Positions 8,067 through 17,002 of a stretch of 64,000 bases of DNA are shown piece after piece. A program made the position numbers and the translations under genes. The stretch lies in the NCBI GenBank assembly GCA_009779975.1, contig WRAY01000002.1:43106-107105 (forward strand). The letters are read 5' to 3'. This stretch comes from Bacillota bacterium (GTDB lineage Bacteria; Bacillota; Clostridia; Christensenellales; Pumilibacteraceae). Every line of letters begins with the position of its first letter. Position 1 is the first letter of the stretch. The notes under the pieces were generated by a model that was given only the letters and a program-made list of their open reading frames with translations, was not told the origin of the DNA and made no database searches.

Positions 8067-8876
8067 ATGGAAAAATGTTTACTAAAAAGAGGAATAGCAG
8101 AATGCTTCGGAACTTTTGTTCTTGTCTTTCTTGCTGTCGGAACGGCTGTTGGTGCCGGAATCATAGGAGGTATGTTTTATCATAGCGGAACTTACTTTAT
8201 GAATTTCACAATGCACTTTAGTTTCATTGCACCGGTCGCTCTCGCATTCGGTCTTGTCATAGTTGCAATGGCCTATACCATTGGCAGAGTCAGCGGTTGT
8301 CACATTAACCCTGCTGTGTCGCTTGGCGTTTTCTTGTCAAAGAAAATGAAAATCAAAGAATTCGGTGTTTATGTTGGTTTTCAGTTTCTAGGAGCAACTA
8401 TTGGTGCGGCATTATTATATGGGATAGTCGCAATGGCATTCGGAGGTAATATTACTGAGTTGCTGCCTGTTTGGGGAACAAACGGCATGATTTCTGACGC
8501 AGGATGGACTGCAGGCAATATCATTGGAAGTCTGCTCATTGAAGTTGTCCTAACTTGTGTTTTTGTCTATGTTATTTTGTCAGTCACTGCAAAAAAAGGA
8601 AGTCCGAAAAAAGCAGGACTTATTATCGGCTTGACGCTGACTTTAGTTCACCTCCTCGGAATTTCTTTCACAGGAACAAGCGTAAACCCGGCAAGAAGTT
8701 TTGGGCCAGCGATTATGGCATTAGCCTTTGGTGCCGGCACTGATGCAATTGCTCAATTCTGGATTTTCCTAGTTGCGCCGCTTGCAGGAGGAGCATTGGC
8801 AGCCGTTCTCTTTAAATTTTTCCACAAACAAGAAGAAACTGAAGAACAAGAAGAATTGAAAAAACTGGAACAATAA
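8067..8876 (+). CDS. MIP-family channel (aquaporin / glycerol facilitator)
   Basis: This 269-residue membrane protein has six helices and the two half-helix NPA motifs: GCHINPAVSLG near residue 75 and GTSVNPARSFGP near residue 210. The second is followed by RSFGPA, as in water-selective channels of the AqpZ type, so water is more likely than glycerol as substrate, but that call is tentative. The C-terminus is a short Glu-rich tail (EETEEQEELKKLEQ). Its start is fixed by homology at ATG 8067; the Shine-Dalgarno site is separated from it by a hairpin. A terminator follows at 8888. Confidence 0.92.
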   Translation: MEKCLLKRGIAECFGTFVLVFLAVGTAVGAGIIGGMFYHSGTYFMNFTMHFSFIAPVALAFGLVIVAMAYTIGRVSGCHINPAVSLGVFLSKKMKIKEFGVYVGFQFLGATIGAALLYGIVAMAFGGNITELLPVWGTNGMISDAGWTAGNIIGSLLIEVVLTCVFVYVILSVTAKKGSPKKAGLIIGLTLTLVHLLGISFTGTSVNPARSFGPAIMALAFGAGTDAIAQFWIFLVAPLAGGALAAVLFKFFHKQEETEEQEELKKLEQ

Positions 8877-8887
8877 CAAAAGATTTT

Positions 8888-8920
8888 AAAACCCCGATAC
8901 AAATGTCGGGGTTTTTATTT
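8888..8920 (+). terminator. Intrinsic terminator after the aquaporin gene
   Basis: Perfect stem AAAACCCCGA (8888-8897) with TCGGGGTTTT (8906-8915), followed by T-rich sequence. The A-run on the left also allows use on the minus strand. Confidence 0.85.
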
Positions 8921-8971
8921 CTATTACGGTTAATTATAAATTCGTATCGGATATTGATTAAAAACAAAAAA

Positions 8972-9001
8972 ACGAACGAAGAAAATCGTCCGTTTTTTTG
9001 T
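8972..9001 (-). terminator. Probable terminator of the minus-strand hydrolase gene
   Basis: An imperfect hairpin (AAACGAACGA with TCGTCCGTTT) lies just past the end of the hydrolase gene. On the minus strand it is followed by a long T-run. Confidence 0.55.
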
Positions 9002-9036
9002 TTATTTTTTGTTTTTGAAAAAACCATCAAAGATGA

Positions 9037-9573
9037 TTAAACCATATTAATTTGAAAACTCTTCATTACTTTGAGTGCTGCCTCGTGTGTTTCCGGAGTG
9101 ATGCCGGCGGTTAGTTTTTCAACGATAGTGATTTTAACTTCCGGGAAATGTGCTTTTAAAATAACGGCATTGTTAATTAAACAAATGTCACTGCAAATTC
9201 CAATCATCTCAATTTCTTCTAACTCTTTGCCATGTTTTTTGACCAAATCACGAACAACATCGGGTAAGTCCAAACTTCCGAAAGTCGGCTTATCAATAAC
9301 AATTGCATTTTTTTGGAAAGGAAGAAACTCATCAGTTGTTTCATGTCCCCATGTACCTTCAATGCAATGCTCAACCGGAAGATTTTTTCCTTCTTGAGTT
9401 TGAAGATAGTTCTTTTGGTGAGTGTCACGAGTGAAAATCACCTTAGTGTCTTTTTCGCTCATTCTTTTTTCAATGAGAGAAACCATTTCAGGTATCAGCG
9501 GAACTGCTTCTTTGACAGGAAGCGTTCCTCTCAAAAAATCATTTTGCATGTCCACAACAATAAATATTTTCAT
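9037..9573 (-). CDS. Cysteine hydrolase, nicotinamidase/isochorismatase family
   Basis: The 178-residue protein shows the family's catalytic triad: Asp8 in VVDMQNDF, Lys95 in IDKPTFGS and Cys131 in GICSDICL. The metal-site pattern of nicotinamidases is also present (Asp50 and His52 in TRDTH, His69 in PVEHC). It therefore probably deamidates nicotinamide to nicotinate for NAD salvage, though other amide substrates are possible. AGGAGGA lies 7-13 nt before the ATG at 9573. It is transcribed alone on the minus strand with a terminator near 8985. Confidence 0.88.
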   Translation of the reverse strand: MKIFIVVDMQNDFLRGTLPVKEAVPLIPEMVSLIEKRMSEKDTKVIFTRDTHQKNYLQTQEGKNLPVEHCIEGTWGHETTDEFLPFQKNAIVIDKPTFGSLDLPDVVRDLVKKHGKELEEIEMIGICSDICLINNAVILKAHFPEVKITIVEKLTAGITPETHEAALKVMKSFQINMV

Positions 9574-9652
9574 AAAAAAATCCTCCTAACAAGTATTAAT
9601 ATCAAACAAGTCCTAGTTTTTAACTAAGACTTGTTTTAATAAAATAATCGTT

Positions 9653-9729
9653 TGGTAGGATTGAGTGGACTCGAACCACCGACCCCCACCTTATCAGGGT
9701 GGTGCTCTAACCGCCTGAGCTACAATCCT
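9653..9729 (-). tRNA. tRNA-Ile (GAT)
   Basis: The minus strand folds as a 77-nt tRNA with acceptor AGGATTG/CAATCCT, D-arm TAGCTCAGGCGGTTAGAGC, anticodon loop CTGATAA (anticodon GAT), T-arm GGTTCGAGTCC and an encoded CCA end. It lies directly downstream of tRNA-Ala, the pair usually found in rRNA spacers, but no 16S or 23S gene is nearby. Confidence 0.95.
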
Positions 9730-9775
9730 ATACTAGGCAGGACTTTAAAAGACTTTAAAGTTCCATGCCAAATGG

Positions 9776-9851
9776 TGGTGGAGGATAACGGATTCGAACC
9801 GTTGACCCCCTGCTTGCAAAGCAGGTGCTCTACCAACTGAGCTAATCCCCC
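9776..9851 (-). tRNA. tRNA-Ala (TGC)
   Basis: The minus strand folds as a 76-nt tRNA: acceptor GGGGGAT/ATCCTCC, D-arm TTAGCTCAGTTGGTAGAGC, anticodon stem CCTGC/GCAGG with loop TTTGCAA (anticodon TGC), T-arm GGTTCGAATCC and encoded CCA. It is first in a two-tRNA transcript with tRNA-Ile. Confidence 0.95.
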
Positions 9852-9868
9852 AAACAGGCAACCTATAC

Positions 9869-9897
9869 ATATTATCATATCAAGAAAATAAAATCAA
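9869..9897 (-). promoter_or_regulatory. Promoter of the tRNA-Ala/tRNA-Ile unit
   Basis: On the minus strand TTGATT (complement of 9892-9897) and an extended -10 TGATAATAT (TAATAT, complement of 9869-9874) are 17 bp apart. The start site falls about 10 nt before the tRNA-Ala 5' end. Confidence 0.65.
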
Positions 9898-9961
9898 CCA
9901 AAAAAAGCCCTAAAAACAAATTTTTTTCAATTTTTTGATATTTTTTATTGTGATGAATATC

Positions 9962-9990
9962 TTGACTTTATTTTAAAGATTTGATAAAAT
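9962..9990 (+). promoter_or_regulatory. Promoter of the ABC exporter operon, near-leaderless
   Basis: TTGACT (9962-9967) and extended -10 TGATAAAAT (TAAAAT 9985-9990) are 17 bp apart. The ATG at 10004 leaves a leader of about 7 nt without a Shine-Dalgarno site. Confidence 0.7.
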
Positions 9991-10003
9991 ATTAATTAAT
10001 ATC

Positions 10004-10723
10004 ATGTTAAAAATTGAAAATTTGAAAAAAAGTTATGCTAAAAGCGGAGTGTATGCTCTTGACGGTGTCAGCCTTGAATTAAAAGAGGGCGAGATTTTTG
10101 GTTTTTTGGGACCGAACGGAGCCGGAAAAACGACTGCGATTAAAATACTCTCCGGTATTTTGCCGTTTGAAGAGGGAAGTGTCAGTATATGCGGACACGA
10201 CATAAAAACCGAAGGACTTAATGCAAAACAAAACATCGGTTATGTCAGCGACACTCATATTGTCTATGACAAATTAACAGGAAGGGAATATATTGATTTT
10301 CTTTCCGATATCTACAATGTTCCGCTTAGTGAGAGAAAAGAAAGAGCCGAGAAAATGCTGACTCTTTTTGAATTAACTGACGCATTTAATTCACCGATAA
10401 AAACTTATTCTCATGGAATGAAGCAAAAAATCGCAGTAATCGGTGCATTAATCCACAACCCAAAACTATGGGTCTTGGACGAGCCTTTAACAGGACTTGA
10501 CCCAAAAAGTGCGTTTAATATGAAAGAGTTAATGAAGCAGCACGCATCTTTAGGCAACACGGTCTTTTTCTCAACCCATATCCTAGAAGTTGCCGAAAAA
10601 CTATGCGACAGAGTTGGAATAATCGTCAAAGGAAAACTAGTCAAAGTCGGCAATGTTGACGAAATAATAGCAGCCTATAAGGATAAGTCACTGGAAGAAA
10701 TTTTCCTAAGCGTTGCGAATTAA
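10004..10723 (+). CDS. ABC transporter ATP-binding protein (exporter type)
   Basis: This 239-residue ATPase has Walker A GPNGAGKTT (36-44), signature YSHGMKQ near 135, Walker B VLDEP and the D-loop TGLDP. The sequence is of the CcmA/NatA type that powers small exporters. The likely membrane partner is the 557-residue permease at 12319, two genes downstream. A small membrane protein and a BRO-N gene lie in between. The promoter puts the transcription start almost at the ATG. Confidence 0.93.
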   Translation: MLKIENLKKSYAKSGVYALDGVSLELKEGEIFGFLGPNGAGKTTAIKILSGILPFEEGSVSICGHDIKTEGLNAKQNIGYVSDTHIVYDKLTGREYIDFLSDIYNVPLSERKERAEKMLTLFELTDAFNSPIKTYSHGMKQKIAVIGALIHNPKLWVLDEPLTGLDPKSAFNMKELMKQHASLGNTVFFSTHILEVAEKLCDRVGIIVKGKLVKVGNVDEIIAAYKDKSLEEIFLSVAN

Positions 10724-10785
10724 AATCAACCGCATTTCAGGATAAACTTACTGGAAGTGTAGGAATAATTAGGAGAAGATAACTA

Positions 10786-11379
10786 TTGGATGTAAATCAA
10801 AAATGGTGGAATATATCTAATGTGCCAACTTCAAAAGCAGTGCAATTGTTTTTGTTAATTTTGGCTATTGTTCTAACAGTAACTACAATCATATTGCCTA
10901 TATTTGCATTAAATACAGAACAAAATCAAAATCCACCGACAAATTATGAAATTACATATGGTAGAGCGGAATGGTGGCATAGGGTTTTTGGTACTTATAC
11001 AGACGGTGCTGGTTTTGGATTTTCAATAGTAGATGATGGGCGTGATTTTAGGATACAAAATGTAATTATGCAAAATTCAAGTGTGAGAAATCGATTGCGT
11101 GATGCAAACCTTCAGGCGGGGGATTTTGTTAGAATAAAGCATACAAGAGGTGGTGGCTTGGTTAGTTTTGAGGATGTGTGGCATTTGGAAGTTAATGGCG
11201 AAACACTGCTTTCATTAGAAGAAGTTATATTTATACGGTCAAGAAACAATAACGGACTAGTGCTTATTTCTACGGTGGTGGCAGGCATAATATCAATAAT
11301 TTGTTATGTTTCCTTTATTCGCAATATAATAAAAAAGCGAAAATATAAAAAACAATTATTGCAACGGTCTAGTGAATAA
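10786..11379 (+). CDS. Membrane protein of unknown function, two membrane helices
   Basis: This 197-residue protein has one hydrophobic helix near residues 18-42 and another near 160-180, with a hydrophilic domain between them (residues 45-155) and a basic C-terminal tail (IIKKRKYKKQLL). The start is a TTG at 10786 with AGGAG 10-14 nt upstream. I do not recognise the family. The mean codon choice and AT content resemble the neighbours. It lies between an ABC ATPase and a BRO-N gene and may be an insertion into the exporter operon. Confidence 0.65.
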   Translation: MDVNQKWWNISNVPTSKAVQLFLLILAIVLTVTTIILPIFALNTEQNQNPPTNYEITYGRAEWWHRVFGTYTDGAGFGFSIVDDGRDFRIQNVIMQNSSVRNRLRDANLQAGDFVRIKHTRGGGLVSFEDVWHLEVNGETLLSLEEVIFIRSRNNNGLVLISTVVAGIISIICYVSFIRNIIKKRKYKKQLLQRSSE

Positions 11380-11418
11380 AGCATAAGTGTTGTGAATTAA
11401 AATATCAAAAAGGAGCGA

Positions 11419-12282
11419 ATGAAAATGAATCAGATCAAGAAAAACGAAATTAGATTGTTTGAAGAAAAACAAGTCAGGGGCGTTTGGGACGAAGAAAATC
11501 AAAAATGGTGGTTTTCTGTTGTTGATATTTGTAATATCTTGACCGAGCAACCTACGCAAAGAGGGGCGACTTTTTATTGGGGAAAACTCAAACAGCGATT
11601 AAAAGAAGAAGGAAGTGAAGTGTTGACAAATTGTCAACAGTTGAAATTACTTGCACCAGACGGCAAAATGCGTCTAACTGATGTCATGGATACTGAAGGA
11701 ATTTTGCGGCTTATTCAATCAATCCCTTCAAAAAAAGCAGAGCCGTTTAAAATGTGGCTTGCTAAAGTCGGCAGAGAGGCAATTGACGAGGTGATTGACC
11801 CTGAACTCAGTATTGAAAAGGCTATCCAAAACTATCGTCGATTGGGATATAGTGAAAATTGGATAAATCAAAGAATTAGGACAATTGAGGCGAGAAAGGC
11901 ATTAACTGACGAATGGGATAAAAGCGGTGTGAAACAAGGGGTTGAGTATGCGTTTTTAACTGACCTTATGAACAAAACTTGGGCAGGCATGACAACAAGA
12001 GATTACAAAAAACACAAGAATTTGAAGAAAGAAAATTTGCGAGACCACATGACCAATACCGAACTTGTTCTTAATATGCTTGCGGAAGTATCGGCAACGG
12101 AAATTAGTATTGCAAAACAGCCTCAAGACTTTGATGAGAGTGCTTTAGTTGCAGTTGAAGGAGCAACGATTGCAAAAGAAGCAAGAGAAAAACTAGAAAA
12201 CCAAACAGGAAAAAAAATGGTTAGTAAACTCAATGCTAAAAATATGGGTCAAGAAATAATAACAGGCGGCGACGATGAGTAA
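11419..12282 (+). CDS. BRO-N domain protein (phage antirepressor-like, DinD-like)
   Basis: The N-terminal half resembles the BRO-N domain of phage and viral antirepressors: IRLFEEKQVRGVWDEENQKW, then WWFSVVDICNIL and a KLKQRLKEE segment. The C-terminal half (from about residue 135) has AIQNYRRLGYSENWINQRI and GMTTRDYKKHKNLK, as in DinD-type chromosomal proteins. The family binds DNA; its role in bacterial chromosomes is poorly known. AAAGGAG precedes the ATG. A gene of phage style lying between an ABC ATPase and its permease suggests it was gained by transfer; this is an inference from position. Confidence 0.75.
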   Translation: MKMNQIKKNEIRLFEEKQVRGVWDEENQKWWFSVVDICNILTEQPTQRGATFYWGKLKQRLKEEGSEVLTNCQQLKLLAPDGKMRLTDVMDTEGILRLIQSIPSKKAEPFKMWLAKVGREAIDEVIDPELSIEKAIQNYRRLGYSENWINQRIRTIEARKALTDEWDKSGVKQGVEYAFLTDLMNKTWAGMTTRDYKKHKNLKKENLRDHMTNTELVLNMLAEVSATEISIAKQPQDFDESALVAVEGATIAKEAREKLENQTGKKMVSKLNAKNMGQEIITGGDDE

Positions 12283-12318
12283 AGGATTTTTTCCAAAAAA
12301 GAGGACGAATAATAAATC

Positions 12319-13992
12319 ATGAAAAACTATTTAGCAGTTTTAAAATTATTAATCAAGAGCAACTATTTTCCGACGAAGGAAAAAGGGCAAAAACGAGACA
12401 GGGGAAGAGTTGCGTTGTTTGTTTCGCTTGGTGTCTTGTTTTTGATATTTTCTCCGATTTTGGTTGTTGGAGTGTTCTTTTCGGCACCGATTATTTATGA
12501 GTTGGGAATTGTCAATGAGTTTATTGTTCTTATCCTCTCGATTGCTTCAATGCTTGTTCTTATTTTTGGTGTTGTTGCAATGCTTGGATATTTGTACTTT
12601 TCAAAAGACACCGAATTTTTTCTTTCGCTTCCGATAAAATCCGGTTCAATTTTTATGGCAAAGTTCACTGTTATCTATATTACTGAACTTGTTATTGCCG
12701 CCATCATCTTACTCCCGACTTTAATAACTCTTGGTGTTGCAATTTCTGCTCCTGCAACTTATTATATTCTAATGCTTATTGGAATTTTATTTGCTCCGGC
12801 GCTTCCTTTGATGTTGGCGTCGCTTCTATCAATTCCAATAATGTATATTGCGAGTTTTCTCAAAAACAAAGGTGCATGGACAAGCGTTTTGCTAATTTTG
12901 TTAGTCGGCGGAATTTTTGCGTTTTATTTTTATTTTGTTCAATCAATTTCGCATGGCGACGGTGTTGATATGGAAGCGACACTTGCTTCAATGGCGGAAG
13001 GGATGAGAGTTTTATCAAACATTTTGTATCCGTTTTTAGCCTTAGCACGAGCAGCAACATTAACCGCTTCGTTTGGACTTAGTGTTGGTGTTAGTATTCT
13101 GGTCAACCTTCTCATTTTTGTCATCTCGCTTGTTGCACTAATCTTTATTGCAAATATCATTTCCAACCTTGTTTATCGAAAGTCTGCCGCAAGCCAACTT
13201 GAAGGAAAGAAAAGGGTAGTGAAGGGGAGTGAAAAATTTGCTTCATCAACACCGCTTGTCACGCTTGTCAAAAAGGAGTGGCGTTCAATTATTCGCACTC
13301 CTGCCTTTGCTTATCAATGTCTTATGCCGATAGTTCTAACGCCGATAATGATTGCTATTTCGGGCTTCTTTGGAAGTGCCGGCGGAAACGGAGAATATTA
13401 TAACGGAAACGGCGCATCACCACATTTTCAATACTTTATGCAATTTTTATTCGTCATGATGTTCGCAGGCGCTATGAACATGACGGCATTATCCGCAATC
13501 ACCAGAGACGGTCAATCGGTGTCTTTATCAAAAATGCTGCCCGTCTCATTCCAAAAACAAATCCAAGCAAAACTTAGCATATCTTTAATCCTCTCGCTCA
13601 TTCCGGGAATATTGGGGATAGTCATTATTAATATAATAACATTTGACTTTGCGAATTTGATGTTATCTATTGTTTTCTTTGCAGTCTTTAGTTATGCTTT
13701 TTCATGTTTTGGTATCTATAATGACCTCAGAAAACCAAAACTGGACTGGACAACCCCAAATCAAGCAATGAGACAAAACATGAACCTTATAGTTCCAATG
13801 CTGCTAGGGTTTTTAGCAAGTTTAGTGTTTTTCGGCATAGGAATGATACTTATTTCATTCGTTCCAAATGACATCACTGCTCAACTAGCCGCATGGGGCG
13901 TGATGATTGGATTAGTTTTTATTGCTTCAATCCTAGCACATTTGTTATTATTTAAAAACGCAGAAAGACTATTTGCAAGAATAAGTGTCTAA
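12319..13992 (+). CDS. ABC transporter permease, 12-helix type
   Basis: This 557-residue membrane protein has about twelve hydrophobic segments in two halves, separated by a cytoplasmic linker near residues 290-330 (SAASQLEGKKRVVKG). The second half begins with KKEWRSIIRTPAFAYQCLMP, the coupling region commonly seen in exporters that pair with NatA/CcmA-type ATPases. It probably works with the ATPase at 10004. The substrate is unknown. A G/N/Y-rich stretch (GSAGGNGEYYNGNGAS) forms an extracytoplasmic loop. No terminator is obvious immediately downstream. Confidence 0.8.
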   Translation: MKNYLAVLKLLIKSNYFPTKEKGQKRDRGRVALFVSLGVLFLIFSPILVVGVFFSAPIIYELGIVNEFIVLILSIASMLVLIFGVVAMLGYLYFSKDTEFFLSLPIKSGSIFMAKFTVIYITELVIAAIILLPTLITLGVAISAPATYYILMLIGILFAPALPLMLASLLSIPIMYIASFLKNKGAWTSVLLILLVGGIFAFYFYFVQSISHGDGVDMEATLASMAEGMRVLSNILYPFLALARAATLTASFGLSVGVSILVNLLIFVISLVALIFIANIISNLVYRKSAASQLEGKKRVVKGSEKFASSTPLVTLVKKEWRSIIRTPAFAYQCLMPIVLTPIMIAISGFFGSAGGNGEYYNGNGASPHFQYFMQFLFVMMFAGAMNMTALSAITRDGQSVSLSKMLPVSFQKQIQAKLSISLILSLIPGILGIVIINIITFDFANLMLSIVFFAVFSYAFSCFGIYNDLRKPKLDWTTPNQAMRQNMNLIVPMLLGFLASLVFFGIGMILISFVPNDITAQLAAWGVMIGLVFIASILAHLLLFKNAERLFARISV

Positions 13993-14214
13993 AGTTGAAT
14001 TAATCGTGCTTGCATTGCTAACCCTTGCAAATTACCATCTTGCAGTGGGGAGCAACGCAAACCAGAAAAATAAATCATCTAATGCATAAAAATTTCTCTC
14101 TTAACAAATATTAACTTTATTGAAAACTTCGATAGATTAGTTTTGTAGTGACATGTTAGCGACTGCTATTTCGTCAAGACAAGTGTGTCGAAGACACAAG
14201 GGGAGAGAATTTTT

Positions 14215-15402
14215 ATGCAAAAAATAAACAAAGTTTTAATTGCCGGTGCATCCATAATCATGGCGTTGCTTATTGTCACCGGTTTTACTGCTCGTTATTA
14301 TGTTGGAGCGAATGCTTTGGTTGATGCGGATGCCTCTAATTTGAGGGTTGCAGGGCGTTCGGCACTTCTCATGGATCATGACACCGGAACAGTTGTGTTT
14401 GAGCAGAATGCTGATGAAAGACATCCGATTGCGAGCATGGTGAAAATCATGACGCTCAATTTAGTGTTTGATGAAATGAGAAACGGAAACTTAACAGCGG
14501 ATTGTGATGTTCAAATATCTCAGCACGCTGCAAGCATGGGCGGCTCACAAGCATTCATGGATGCCGGCTCATCATATAAAGTGGGTGAGTTAATTAAAAG
14601 TATTGTTGTTGCATCCGCAAATGATGCGTGCGTTGCTCTTGCTGAACACATATCGGGAGACGCTCAACTGTTCGTTGACAAAATGAATGAAAGGGCAAAA
14701 GCACTCGGCATGGAAAACACCAATTTTGCAAACTGCACGGGACTACCTAGTCCAAACGGCTATTCAACAGCAAGAGATGTTGCAAAAATGACCCAAGAAA
14801 TGATAAGACATCCGGAATTTTTTGAGTATTCAACAATATGGATGTTTGATTTTGCACACCCATCAGGAAGAACAACTGAACTTGCCAACACCAACAAACT
14901 AGTGAGATTCTACGAAGGTTGCGACGGCGGAAAAACAGGCTTCACAAATGAAAGTAAATATTGTTTGTCTGCAACTGCAAAAAGAGGGAACACAAGATTA
15001 ATCAGCGTTGTGATTGGTGCGGAAACCTCCAAAATAAGAAATGCAGAAAACTCAAAACTTTTTAACTATGGTTTTGCTAACTATGAAACCAAAAGACTTG
15101 TTGAGCAAGGGGCAATAGTTGAAGGTGAATTTGCAGTCAAAAACGGAAAAACAAAAACTGTTCAAGTGATGCCAGAAAAAGACTTTTTCCACTTTGCAAA
15201 ACGAAACCAAAAATCAGAATTCACATTCGAAAACATTGTTGACTCCCTAAAAGCCCCCTTAGAAAAAGGGCAGATCGTCGGCACAATGAGAATAATGAAC
15301 GGCGGCACAGAAATAGGAACAATTAACCTAATAACCACAGACGCAATCCTAAAAGCAGGATACTTGGATATTTTGAATGATATAATAAGTCAGTGGAACT
15401 AA
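14215..15402 (+). CDS. dacF: D-alanyl-D-alanine carboxypeptidase (PBP5/DacF type)
   Basis: This 395-residue penicillin-binding protein starts with a signal segment (residues 7-27). The active-site motifs are ASMVKIM (Ser74, Lys77), SAN near 135-137 and KTG in DGGKTGFT near 240. A C-terminal beta domain follows from about residue 285. The enzyme trims the terminal D-Ala from peptidoglycan stem peptides and limits cross-linking. The start ATG 14215 is preferred to 14185 because GGGGAGAG lies just upstream and the signal peptide then begins correctly. A palindromic repeat with a T-run at 15485 probably ends transcription. Confidence 0.92.
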   Translation: MQKINKVLIAGASIIMALLIVTGFTARYYVGANALVDADASNLRVAGRSALLMDHDTGTVVFEQNADERHPIASMVKIMTLNLVFDEMRNGNLTADCDVQISQHAASMGGSQAFMDAGSSYKVGELIKSIVVASANDACVALAEHISGDAQLFVDKMNERAKALGMENTNFANCTGLPSPNGYSTARDVAKMTQEMIRHPEFFEYSTIWMFDFAHPSGRTTELANTNKLVRFYEGCDGGKTGFTNESKYCLSATAKRGNTRLISVVIGAETSKIRNAENSKLFNYGFANYETKRLVEQGAIVEGEFAVKNGKTKTVQVMPEKDFFHFAKRNQKSEFTFENIVDSLKAPLEKGQIVGTMRIMNGGTEIGTINLITTDAILKAGYLDILNDIISQWN

Positions 15403-15484
15403 GAAAATTTACGACTTATAAATAACAATGGATAAATTGATGAAAAATAAATTTAACCTTAATTGAATATTGTTAATAACAAAA

Positions 15485-15520
15485 TGTAGGGGCGGTCAAT
15501 GATCGCCTCTACATTTTTTT
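15485..15520 (+). terminator. Palindromic repeat copy acting as terminator
   Basis: TGTAGGGGCGGTCA and TGATCGCCTCTACA form a 14-bp imperfect stem followed by seven T. The sequence belongs to the TGTAGGGGCG repeat family that is abundant at 24.0 and 30.6-31.4 kb, here placed where a terminator is expected. Confidence 0.65.
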
Positions 15521-15539
15521 ATTTTTTTGCTCAAAACCC

Positions 15540-15568
15540 TTGACAACCAATTAATATTGTGTTAATAT
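15540..15568 (+). promoter_or_regulatory. Promoter of the InlB-repeat gene
   Basis: TTGACA (15540-15545), 17-bp spacer, extended -10 TGTTAATAT (TAATAT 15563-15568). The whole 31-bp stretch from 15540 matches the promoter at 39784 at all but three positions, so the two genes may share a regulator. The leader to the ATG is about 135 nt. Confidence 0.7.
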
Positions 15569-15709
15569 ATAAAATAAACTAATTGTGAGTCGTAAAAAAC
15601 TATTACATGAAAATCACTGCATATACTACAAAATTGACGAAATGAAGAAACAAATCAATATCATCACAATTCGCATTGTACAAACCGATAGATTAAATGG
15701 AGAAAAACT

Positions 15710-16885
15710 ATGAAAAATTTGATTTTAAGAAAAAATAAATTTTTGCTTGTTGTTATTTCATTGCTTATTGCTTTTTCTATGATTGCACTTTCTTTGGGAA
15801 ATATGAGAGTGCGGGTTGTGGCAGATGACGGAAATAATGAACAGCCGCAGTATGAGCAAACACAGGAACAGGATTTAGCGCTTGTTGAAATGCGTATCAT
15901 GAATACAATGCATTTTGACAATGATTTGTTTTTTGAGGCAGTTGACAATGATTTTTTGTATTTACCAGGACATATTGGAACAGGAAACCTTTCTTTGACA
16001 GTGACTAACATTAATTTAATTCAATTTGATGAAGAATTGCGACTATTTTCTGCTATTATATGTCTATTTGATTTATTTGCTCCTCATCGCAATCAGTTGT
16101 TAAATCATGGTATTCTAACACTTACAAATACTATCCTAAATAGCGAAAATGTTCGTGTTGGAACTGTTGGTTGGCGGATTTATTTAATAAACAGAGTTGT
16201 GAATTTGCCGACACCGATAATTCCAAGAGGCTTTGAATTTGGTGGTTGGTATTTTGATGAAGATTTCACTGAGCCGTTTGATGGGCGAGTGGTAACAGGA
16301 GATATGGATCTTCATGCAAGATTTATTCCGATTGTCTATAGTATTACATTTCGTCTAAATGGCGGAACTTTGCCCGATGATGCGCCATATTCTTTCACTA
16401 TTGAACATGGAACAATCTTGCCAATTCCTACTCGTTCAGGGCATTATTTTAGAGGCTGGTATACTAATTCAGGTTTTTCGGGGCAGGCTGTGACTGAAAT
16501 TTCCGAGGACTCAATTGGTAATCGTCAATTTTTTGCAAGATGGGAAGTAATGCGTTTTATTGTCACATTTAGGGTAGGCGGTGAGATATGGCAAGAAATT
16601 GAAGTTGATTATGGAACGACTCTGCAACAAGTATTCTTAACAAATCCCGAAACAGGGGAGTTGGTTGAATTGTTTCTTGATGATGTGTTTTTGGCTGCAT
16701 TTAGCAGAGGTCAGGCAATAACAAGTGACATAGGGCTTTATGTGAGATTTGGAGAAATTCAACAAAACGATTTGCTATGGTGGCAAAACTGGATGGTGTG
16801 GACAATAGTAGGCTTATCGTTGATTATTGTTGCAGGGGCAATTGCCTTTGTCTTCACAAGAAAAAATAAAAACATAGAAAAATAA
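15710..16885 (+). CDS. Surface protein with Listeria-Bacteroides (InlB-type) repeats and C-terminal anchor
   Basis: This 391-residue protein has an N-terminal signal segment (residues 10-32), a unique region to about 165, then two to three InlB B-type repeats, recognised by FEFGGWYFDEDFTEPF, YFRGWYTNSGFSGQAV and ITFRLNGG, and a C-terminal membrane helix (about 362-384) followed by a basic tail. It is expected to be displayed outside the cell. The function is unknown; such repeats often occur in adhesion proteins. It is clearly related along its repeat part and up to the final domain to the mobile-element protein at 46747. TGGAGA precedes the ATG. Confidence 0.8.
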   Translation: MKNLILRKNKFLLVVISLLIAFSMIALSLGNMRVRVVADDGNNEQPQYEQTQEQDLALVEMRIMNTMHFDNDLFFEAVDNDFLYLPGHIGTGNLSLTVTNINLIQFDEELRLFSAIICLFDLFAPHRNQLLNHGILTLTNTILNSENVRVGTVGWRIYLINRVVNLPTPIIPRGFEFGGWYFDEDFTEPFDGRVVTGDMDLHARFIPIVYSITFRLNGGTLPDDAPYSFTIEHGTILPIPTRSGHYFRGWYTNSGFSGQAVTEISEDSIGNRQFFARWEVMRFIVTFRVGGEIWQEIEVDYGTTLQQVFLTNPETGELVELFLDDVFLAAFSRGQAITSDIGLYVRFGEIQQNDLLWWQNWMVWTIVGLSLIIVAGAIAFVFTRKNKNIEK

Positions 16886-17002
16886 TTGCAAATTTTTCTA
16901 AAATGAAAAAATAAAATTAATAACTCAAAAGGCCGTGACATCATGTTGCGGTTTTTTTTTCTTTCCCAAAAAAATGAAAAAAATGTCGAAAAAATTTCAT
17001 AA

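Noticed and set aside
9652..9840. 62-codon frame on the plus strand (MVGLSGLEPPTPTLSG...)
   Set aside because: It is the well-known false frame on the complement of tRNA genes.
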